In this document: piece after piece, positions 1 to 4,035 of the stretch
Position numbering within the stretch: position 1 is the first letter of the stretch
How the letters are laid out: the number at the start of each line of letters is the position of its first letter
Origin: Ruminococcaceae bacterium UBA866
GTDB taxonomy: Bacteria > Bacillota > Clostridia > Oscillospirales > Ruminococcaceae
Direction of reading: 5' to 3'
Length of the DNA stretch: 5,881 nt
NCBI GenBank assembly: GCA_002295325.1
Contig: DBGA01000014.1
Coordinates: 1,360 to 7,240 of the forward strand
Program-made: the position numbers and the translations under genes
Notes under the pieces: generated by a model
What the model was told of the DNA's origin: nothing
Databases searched by the model: none
Seen by the model: only the letters and a program-made list of their open reading frames with translations

Positions 1-1
1 A

Positions 2-268
2 ACTGAACTTAAATTAGGTAACTATTATTCTGTATACAAAGAAGTATTGGTAAATCATGAAAAACCATCAAATGAACTACTTCCAGTAATGTATCAGGCA
101 ATAGACATATATTTAGATATGCTAAAAGAAAACAATGCAGTAGTAAAGTATATTTCTAAAAATAAAGATTTACCAACATCAGAACTAGTTAATAGGTTAT
201 TTGATCTTTTCCCAGCAATAGGATATGGAGATTTACAATATATAGAGCTTATTAATAGAACTAGATGA
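2..268 (+). CDS. 3' end of an unrecognised gene, cut by the left edge
   Basis: The frame is open from the first complete codon at base 2 to a TGA at 266-268, so 88 C-terminal residues are visible and the start lies outside the window. A TTG at 47 is in frame but has no convincing ribosome binding site, so I treat it as internal. The protein is hydrophilic and probably helical, with many Lys, Asn and Glu residues (for example LPTSELVNRLFDLFPAIGYG near the end). I see no membrane segment or catalytic motif and do not recognise the family. The reading frame probably ends early: directly after the last codons a second frame gives a natural-looking continuation, described in the next entry. Function unknown. 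Confidence 0.5.
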   Translation, partial: TELKLGNYYSVYKEVLVNHEKPSNELLPVMYQAIDIYLDMLKENNAVVKYISKNKDLPTSELVNRLFDLFPAIGYGDLQYIELINRTR

Positions 269-480
269 AAACAACAATAAAATTAAATTTGATGATGCTA
301 AAAGAACTTTTTGATAGAGAGAGTTCAAACAAAGTTGATTACGACAAAACTTTTAAATTCTTAAGTGTTCCAACTAAAACAGATGATGTTGTGCATGTTA
401 AGTCAAGGCTATGTTTTAATATAATGTTGAAATGTAGCCTTAAAAAATTACAGGTGGGATTGTCCACCTGTAATGCTTAA
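258..480 (+). pseudogene. Frameshifted continuation of the left-edge gene
   Basis: Skipping one base near 255-257 lets the left-edge frame continue as ELDENNNKIKFDDAKRTF up to a TGA at 312-314. Skipping one T in the T run at 308-312 then joins it to a third frame that reads TFDRESSNKVDYDKTFKFLS and onward. Both shifts have the same sense (one extra base each), and the joined text has the same Lys/Asn/Asp-rich character as the part before it. This fits a gene broken by two small insertions. The alternative is a separate 71-residue gene starting with the ATG at 265, overlapping the previous stop. That ORF has no ribosome binding site of its own, and its last third runs through a terminator hairpin, so I consider it unlikely to be real. 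Not recognised by family. Confidence 0.35.
442..474 (-). terminator. Rho-independent terminator for the HxlR gene
   Basis: A perfect 11-bp inverted repeat (447-457 with 464-474, arm ATTACAGGTGG) encloses a 6-base loop. On the minus strand the stem is followed by a run of six T (bases 442-447 read in reverse). On the plus strand no T tract follows. It therefore ends minus-strand transcription arriving from the regulator gene whose stop lies about 110 bases away. Confidence 0.75.
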
Positions 481-582
481 TATAAGAAAAATGTGACTAA
501 TCACTGTATATAATTTACAGACTTTTTTTCACAGGCCCTATGTAGTAGAAAGGAAGAAATAATGCTTTGTCATACCTGCGTC

Positions 583-912
583 TCAGTCATCTAATATACC
601 GCTATTAATATGCTCCGTTCCCCAATGACTCATTGCATCCAAGACTGGCTTCAATGTTTGACCAAGTTCTGTAAGAGAATATTCAACTTTTGGTGGAACC
701 TCAGGATAAATTTTTCTTCGAATAAGACCATCGGTCTCCATTTGCCGCAGCTGTTGCGTAAGCATCTTCTGACTTATTCCTTCAATTCCCTTGTTAAGTT
801 CGTTGAATCTTTGAATACCGTTATTCATTAGATTTCTAAGAATAAGCACCTTCCATTTGTGCCCAATCAAGTCAACTGTATGCTCAATAGGACATGATTT
901 ATCACATGGCAT
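583..912 (-). CDS. HxlR-family winged-helix transcriptional regulator
   Basis: A 109-residue protein, the usual length for HxlR/DUF24 regulators, which bind DNA as dimers. The family signature is clear: CPIEHTVDLIGHKWKVLIL at residues 7-25, a recognition-helix region around 44-60 (ISQKMLTQQLRQMETDGLI), then a wing with YPEVPPKVEYSLTELG at 69-84. Cys7 sits where the redox-sensing cysteine of YodB/HypR-type members lies, and there is a further Cys3. The start is ATG with AAAGGAG about 8 bases upstream (921-927). The gene is divergent from the cupin and VOC genes, and its promoter overlaps an inverted repeat, which suggests autoregulation and control of the neighbours. From family knowledge, such regulators respond to quinones, aldehydes, disulfide stress or formaldehyde; which signal applies here is not visible. 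Family call is secure. Confidence 0.93.
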   Translation of the reverse strand: MPCDKSCPIEHTVDLIGHKWKVLILRNLMNNGIQRFNELNKGIEGISQKMLTQQLRQMETDGLIRRKIYPEVPPKVEYSLTELGQTLKPVLDAMSHWGTEHINSGILDD

Positions 913-940
913 TTTACTATCTCCTTTACTTATTAAATAA

Positions 941-960
941 TACTTACTTTATAGTTAGTA
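941..960. promoter_or_regulatory. Candidate HxlR operator 1
   Basis: Imperfect 20-base palindrome with arms TACTTAC and GTTAGTA (6 of 7 positions complementary) separated by six bases. It overlaps the regulator's putative -10 box, so a bound dimer would block its own promoter. HxlR-family sites are typically AT-rich TACT/AGTA inverted repeats; assignment to this regulator is inference from position. Confidence 0.5.
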
Positions 961-962
961 TA
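957..962 (-). promoter_or_regulatory. Putative -10 box of the HxlR gene promoter
   Basis: The minus strand reads TATACT here, 45 bases before the start codon. No good -35 hexamer lies 16-18 bases upstream (the candidates are CGCAAG or TCGCAA), so the promoter is weak or assisted. The box is partly covered by the inverted repeat at 941-960. Confidence 0.4.
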
Positions 963-977
963 GCACAAAATAGTGCC

Positions 978-996
978 TACTTGCGATAAGAAAGTA
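978..996. promoter_or_regulatory. Candidate HxlR operator 2
   Basis: Inverted repeat with perfect 5-base arms TACTT and AAGTA separated by nine bases, nearly the same TACT-to-AGTA spacing as the repeat at 941-960 (11 versus 12 bases). It lies where the -35 element for the TATAAT at 1009-1014 would be. A bound regulator could therefore repress or activate the cupin/VOC promoter. Confidence 0.4.
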
Positions 997-1008
997 AAGA
1001 TCTTACAA

Positions 1009-1014
1009 TATAAT
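1009..1014 (+). promoter_or_regulatory. Putative -10 box for the cupin/VOC genes
   Basis: A consensus TATAAT lies 79 bases before the preferred cupin start. At the expected -35 position (986-991) the sequence is ATAAGA, far from TTGACA. Expression may depend on an activator, which fits the adjacent inverted repeat. Confidence 0.4.
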
Positions 1015-1075
1015 CAAGTTGTAACAGTCTAGTTATTTCAAATGCAGACTACGATTTTTACACAAGATATTTGTG

Positions 1076-1082
1076 AAGGGAG
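1076..1082 (+). promoter_or_regulatory. Ribosome binding site that decides the cupin start
   Basis: AAGGGAG lies ten bases before the ATG at 1093. The in-frame upstream ATG at 1042 has no such site, so the shorter reading is preferred. Confidence 0.6.
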
Positions 1083-1092
1083 AAATAATTAT

Positions 1093-1407
1093 ATGAATAA
1101 AATAAATATAGGGGACATACTTGATTTTGCATCTGAAAGGAGTGCACGCAAAGCTATTTTTAAAGAAGGGCAGCTTGACGTAGGACTTCTGCTTTACGGG
1201 CCTAACCAAACGACACCAGATCATAAGCATACGGATATTGATGAGGTTTTTTATGTTATTTCTGGTGAAGGAACTATAACAATAAATAATGAAGAATTCA
1301 TAATAAGTGAAAAAGACATTATTTTATCTCCCAAGGGAGAAACTCATGGATTTAATAACACCAGCTCATCAAATTGGGTTGTACTGCAAATTAAGATAAC
1401 CAGTTAA
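1093..1407 (+). CDS. Small single-domain cupin protein
   Basis: A 104-residue one-domain cupin. Cupin motif 1 is intact (HKHTDIDEVFYVISGEG, with His44, His46 and Glu51), and so is motif 2 (PKGETHGFNN, with Pro80, Gly82, His85 and Asn89). The three His and one Glu that bind the active-site metal are thus all present, so it could be a metal-dependent enzyme or a small-molecule binder. No signal peptide is seen; expected in the cytoplasm. An in-frame ATG at 1042 would add 17 residues, but the ribosome binding site favours 1093. It is the first gene downstream of the divergent HxlR control region and is followed 65 bases later by the VOC gene, with no terminator between them. The likely role is handling or sensing a reactive small molecule together with those neighbours; the substrate cannot be told. 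Confidence 0.88.
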   Translation: MNKINIGDILDFASERSARKAIFKEGQLDVGLLLYGPNQTTPDHKHTDIDEVFYVISGEGTITINNEEFIISEKDIILSPKGETHGFNNTSSSNWVVLQIKITS

Positions 1408-1472
1408 TTCGATATTAACCGTGTAATTCAAAAAACTTGGAAGTAATGACTTCTAGTATGGAGGTAGATTAA

Positions 1473-1853
1473 ATGTTTAAACGTATAGACCATGTTGCAT
1501 TTGCTGTAAAGGATAGACAGAAATCAATTGATTTTTATGAGAAATATTTCGGCTTTAAGAAATATTTTGAACATGATGTTCCGGGCATGCCAGAAATTGA
1601 AAAAGTAGTTTATCTTCAATTGGGAGATACTGTTTTAGAATTTGAGCACTGGACAAAAGAAAAGAAAAATAGTGGATTTCATTTTTGTCTTGTTAGCAAT
1701 AACTTTGATGCTGATTATCAAAGACTTAAGAATGCAGGTGTTCCAGTTGTGACCGAACCTCATATTCCCACTCCAAGAGTGCCGCAAGAAATTGGTTGGA
1801 AAAGAGTAGTTTTTAAAGGGCCTGATGGTGAACTGATCGAATTTAGAGGTTAA
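1473..1853 (+). CDS. VOC-superfamily (glyoxalase/dioxygenase fold) protein
   Basis: A 126-residue protein of the typical single-module length, with two beta-alpha-beta-beta-beta repeats. The first begins at IDHVAFAV (residues 5-12) and the second at GFHFCLV (68-74). Candidate metal ligands are His7, Glu56, His70 and Glu123, the last in the closing motif GPDGELIEFRG typical of glyoxalase-like proteins. The start is ATG with GGAGGT seven bases upstream. Family members include glyoxalase I, extradiol dioxygenases, fosfomycin-resistance enzymes and epimerases; the sequence does not decide among them. Position after a cupin gene and opposite an HxlR regulator suggests detoxification of an electrophile or aldehyde (inference). 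A small hairpin, GAAGT-AATG-ACTTC, sits about 20 bases before the gene and may tune its expression relative to the cupin. Confidence 0.9.
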   Translation: MFKRIDHVAFAVKDRQKSIDFYEKYFGFKKYFEHDVPGMPEIEKVVYLQLGDTVLEFEHWTKEKKNSGFHFCLVSNNFDADYQRLKNAGVPVVTEPHIPTPRVPQEIGWKRVVFKGPDGELIEFRG

Positions 1854-1953
1854 TTTGTTAAGCCAATTTCTATGTCCATTAACATTAATATCATCTACTA
1901 TTTTTAAATTAGGCTCTGTTAGAGCAAATTGTTGATGTATACACACTAAATAC

Positions 1954-1992
1954 AGGTAGTCCAAGTCTGAACTCAAACTTGGACTACCTTTT
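1954..1992 (+). terminator. Rho-independent terminator after the VOC gene
   Basis: A perfect 13-bp inverted repeat (1954-1966 with 1977-1989, arm AGGTAGTCCAAGT) has a ten-base loop. On the plus strand TTTTAATATT follows from within the stem end. It stands 100 bases after the VOC stop and 22 bases from the stop of the convergent GNAT gene, so the same hairpin may also slow transcription from the other side, where the T tract is poor. Confidence 0.8.
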
Positions 1993-2010
1993 AATATTAA
2001 GGAAGATTGC

Positions 2011-2463
2011 TTACAATTGAATTTTCTTTATATATTCAATCTCATCTTCATTTCTTGAAACTTCTATATAACCAAATTTTTCATATAAATGTTGATTACC
2101 TACACTAAATACGGGTGTAGAAAGTTGCCATTGATTAATATCTGGATATGTTTTTTCAATCAATTCCATTACTCTATAACCGTAGCCTTTTCCTTGAAAT
2201 GATGGCTCTATTACAAAATCCTCAAATCTCATCTTATTATCATCTAAAGGGATAAGAAACAGTGCCCCTATAATTTGATTATCTAATTCAATTTTATAAG
2301 CAATAAAGTTTTCGATAATATAAATTTGAGACTCCACCTCATTATATCCTTGAGGGCCTCCATTCCTTCCTAAATAAGTATTAATTTCTTTATTGTATGC
2401 TTTTATTTTTATGTCAGTAATTAACTGAGCATCATCAATGTTTGCATTCTTTATCTCTAACAA
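2011..2463 (-). CDS. GNAT-family N-acetyltransferase
   Basis: A 150-residue protein with the GNAT fold, predicted to transfer an acetyl group from acetyl-CoA to an amine; the acceptor is unknown. Motif A, with the acetyl-CoA pyrophosphate loop, is clear: FVIEPSFQGKGYGYRVMELI, with Q90-G-K-G-Y-G95. The C-terminal segment TPVFSVGNQHLYEKFGYIEV (residues 116-135) is the usual motif B region where Asn and Tyr contact CoA. I choose a TTG start at 2463 because AAGGAG lies eight bases before it. The longer reading from the TTG at 2481 would place this binding site inside the coding sequence. It is a monocistronic gene convergent with the VOC gene and driven by a promoter at 2537-2564. The family is secure; specificity cannot be read from the sequence. 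Confidence 0.9.
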   Translation of the reverse strand: MLEIKNANIDDAQLITDIKIKAYNKEINTYLGRNGGPQGYNEVESQIYIIENFIAYKIELDNQIIGALFLIPLDDNKMRFEDFVIEPSFQGKGYGYRVMELIEKTYPDINQWQLSTPVFSVGNQHLYEKFGYIEVSRNEDEIEYIKKIQL

Positions 2464-2471
2464 TACCCATG

Positions 2472-2477
2472 CTCCTT
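2472..2477 (-). promoter_or_regulatory. Ribosome binding site that decides the GNAT start
   Basis: The minus strand reads AAGGAG eight bases before the TTG at 2463. An ATG at 2470 lies just two bases after this site and in another frame that stops after a few codons, so TTG is the better start. Confidence 0.65.
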
Positions 2478-2536
2478 CCAAGCAAAAAGATTATATTAGT
2501 AATCCTAATTTCATGATATGCGTCATTTATATGAAT

Positions 2537-2564
2537 ATTATACCATAGATGTATTTATTAACAA
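2537..2564 (-). promoter_or_regulatory. Promoter of the GNAT gene
   Basis: On the minus strand, TTGTTA (2559-2564) and a perfect TATAAT (2537-2542) are 16 bases apart, and TGG precedes the -10 box as in extended -10 promoters. The leader to the start codon is about 70 bases. Confidence 0.7.
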
Positions 2565-2696
2565 GATTGAGTTAAGCAAATGTAGCTATTCTTTCTTTAT
2601 AATTTTTAATCCTTGTATCTACAGAAGGGATTGTACTATGTATTAACATATTTACATAAAAATTATTTTTGAGAAGTTAAGTATATATATTTGTAA

Positions 2697-2926
2697 AAAT
2701 ATAGTTTTACTCGAGGAGGCTTAGTATTAGTTATATCAAGTGTTCAAATTGGGTGGAATATAGGAAGTGTGGAAACTAAGAAGTTCGAAATGGGAAAAAT
2801 GGCAAATCAAAAATTAATTTTTAGTAATGATGGAACAATTAAAGCTATTATCTTATTTCAAGACAAATAGCTGATAACCACTCATTAGATTATGGATTAG
2901 GCGACATCTATAAACTTGATGAATGA
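2697..2926 (+). pseudogene. Remnant of a small coding sequence, start lost and frameshifted
   Basis: A frame open from 2697 reads through GWNIGSVETKKFEMGK and MANQKLIFSNDGTIKAIILF to a TAG at 2868. Restoring one A in the short A run at 2865-2867 joins it to a second frame that reads IADNHSLDYGLGDIYKLDE to a TGA at 2924. The joined text of about 66 residues looks like a normal protein C-terminus. A strong GAGGAGG lies at 2713-2719, but the codon at the right distance (2727) is TTA, not a start codon. Two defects in one short reading suggest a decayed gene. Alternatively, a 33-residue peptide from the GTG at 2769, or a 23-residue one from the ATG at 2799, could be made. A second AGGAGG overlaps the TGA, followed by a stub at 2945 reading MQNLIEFRI then a stop. 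I do not recognise the family. Confidence 0.35.
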
Positions 2927-2998
2927 GGAGGGAATAGTAGTTCTATGCAAAATCTAATAGAATTTAGAATATGATATGAGGAACTGTACCATAAGTGA

Positions 2999-3158
2999 TG
3001 CTCTAAATCTTTGGTTTAGTTAGCAGAACTTAAGTAAGAGTCCAAATCTTTGATTTGGTTACTCGAGCTTACTCATTTGAACGCATGTGAGAAGAAGTTT
3101 CCTTTACTAAAGCGAATGTGAATCGACTTTCCTAAGGAAATGAAGGTTATAAACAACC
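2999..3158 (+). ncRNA. Candidate structured RNA with tandem hairpins
   Basis: Two short hairpins with the same TTT loop lie exactly 39 bases apart. Hairpin 1 (3003-3019) pairs CTAAATC with GGTTTAG and hairpin 2 (3042-3058) pairs CCAAATC with GATTTGG. The second pair is U-A in one and C-G in the other, a compensatory change. A U-G pair in hairpin 1 is U-A in hairpin 2, which is stable only if the plus strand is the RNA. Hairpin 2 extends outward through 3033-3041 with 3061-3073 (two bulges) to about 16 pairs. Further on are CTCAT/GTGAG (3072-3091, competing for two bases), AAAG-CGA with TCG-A-CTTT (3109-3130), and TTTCC-TAA-GGAAA (3128-3140). There is no T tract at the end. It could be the RNA-rich 3' end of an IS200/IS605-like element (omega-RNA type) or a regulatory leader RNA; neither is proven. 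Confidence 0.4.
3003..3074 (+). repeat. Imperfect tandem repeat of about 39 bases, two copies
   Basis: Copy 1 begins CTAAATCTTTGGTTTAGTTA at 3003 and copy 2 begins CCAAATCTTTGATTTGGTTA at 3042. The first 20 bases agree at 17 positions, and a weaker match (GAACTTA against GAGCTTA) follows. Each copy starts with the hairpin described for the candidate RNA. Confidence 0.6.
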
Positions 3159-3308
3159 AATGCAAAACAATAGATAATATATAGTAAATCTTATTATATT
3201 AAAACATATATGGGAATATATTTCATTAATATGGATTCCGTGATACAATTTGATTGTAAGTAATATTTTTTATAGGTTAAGTATAAATTAAATGGGGGGA
3301 TAGATGAT
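3159..3308 (+). promoter_or_regulatory. AT-rich leader of the hypB operon
   Basis: This stretch has no ORF and no clear sigma-A promoter. TACAAT at 3244-3249 and TATAAA at 3283-3288 resemble -10 boxes but lack good -35 partners at 16-18 bases. A GGGGGGA run at 3294-3300 serves as the ribosome binding site, eight bases before the hypB ATG. The segment at 3261-3290 resembles 2661-2690 (22 of 30 positions, sharing GTTAAGTATA), which may mark a duplicated upstream region. Confidence 0.3.
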
Positions 3309-3980
3309 ATGGATACGTATAAAGTTCTTGAGATTAAGCAAAGTGTTTTCGAAGACAATGATAGGCAAGCGGATTTGCTTAGGGAAGAGCTAAAGAAAGA
3401 AAAGACTTTTTTATTGAATTTAATGTCATCACCAGGTTCAGGTAAAACAACAACTGTTTTAAGAACAATTGAAACTTTGAAAGATGAAATGAGTATTGGG
3501 GTTTTAGAAGCAGATATTGATTCAGATGTAGATGCTAATACTGTTTCAAAGACAGGTGCAAAAGTAATCCAATTGCACACAGGTGGAATGTGTCATCTTG
3601 ATGCAGATATGACCAAACAAGGGTTAACTGGATTGGGTACAGAAGGCGTTGATTTTGTCATCTTAGAAAATGTAGGAAACTTAGTATGTCCAGCAGAATT
3701 TGATACTGGTGCATCAAAAAATGCCATGATTTTAAGTATACCAGAGGGAGATGACAAACCTTTAAAATACCCTTTGATGTTTTCAATTGTCGATGTTTTA
3801 TTAATTAATAAAATAGATGCCATAGATTATTTTGATTTTAATTTAGAGGCATTAAAAGAGCGTGTAAAAAAATTGAATCCTAATATCAAGGTTATCCCAA
3901 TCTCTGCTAGAAATGGTGAGGGAATCGATGAATGGGCTAACTGGATACGTAGGGAAGTAAAAAATTGGAGTGAAAAATAG
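3309..3980 (+). CDS. hypB: HypB-family GTPase (nickel insertion accessory protein)
   Basis: A 223-residue G3E-class GTPase that, by family, uses GTP hydrolysis to help deliver nickel to [NiFe]-hydrogenase and related enzymes. The P-loop is SSPGSGKTT (residues 40-48), followed by EADIDSDVDAN at 67-77. The metal site at the dimer interface is present as Cys95-His96 (TGGMCHLDADM) and Cys127 (ENVGNLVCPAEFDTGA). NKID at 167-170 reads guanine and the SAR motif is at 199-201. The N-terminal CxxCGC high-affinity nickel motif and any His-rich stretch are absent, so this is a minimal HypB. The start is ATG at 3309 after a GGGGGGA ribosome binding site. No hypA or [NiFe]-hydrogenase subunit gene is visible; instead a large iron-sulfur flavoprotein follows after 55 bases with no terminator, so the two are probably one operon. 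The family is secure, but the client enzyme is unknown. Confidence 0.92.
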   Translation: MDTYKVLEIKQSVFEDNDRQADLLREELKKEKTFLLNLMSSPGSGKTTTVLRTIETLKDEMSIGVLEADIDSDVDANTVSKTGAKVIQLHTGGMCHLDADMTKQGLTGLGTEGVDFVILENVGNLVCPAEFDTGASKNAMILSIPEGDDKPLKYPLMFSIVDVLLINKIDAIDYFDFNLEALKERVKKLNPNIKVIPISARNGEGIDEWANWIRREVKNWSEK

Positions 3981-4035
3981 GCGAGAAAACTGATCTATTA
4001 TTTATTTGAGAGAGACGTAATTAGGGGGAATACAT

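Noticed and set aside
610..831. 73-residue plus-strand ORF opposite the HxlR gene
   Set aside because: It lies wholly inside the clear HxlR coding sequence on the other strand, has no ribosome binding site and has no family features.
1042..1092. Longer cupin start at the ATG at 1042
   Set aside because: No ribosome binding site precedes it. The AAGGGAG at 1076-1082 would fall inside the coding sequence, and the added residues do not look like a cupin N-terminus.
1033..1230. 65-residue minus-strand ORF across the cupin start
   Set aside because: It overlaps the cupin gene and its leader, and its odd composition is that of an antisense shadow.
1635..1976. 113-residue minus-strand ORF across the VOC gene
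   Set aside because: It covers the VOC coding region and runs through the terminator hairpin; no start signal.
2999..3158. tRNA, group I or group II intron, or CRISPR array
   Set aside because: No cloverleaf or T-loop, no intron core motifs that I can recognise, and only two imperfect repeat copies without comparable spacers.
3244..3288. Sigma-54 or sigma-A promoter directly before hypB
   Set aside because: No GG/GC pair at the -24/-12 spacing, and the -10-like boxes lack a -35 partner at acceptable spacing.
3194..3823. Two minus-strand ORFs opposite hypB (3194-3580 and 3593-3823)
   Set aside because: The plus-strand frame carries all HypB motifs; the antisense frames are Ser/Phe-rich shadows.
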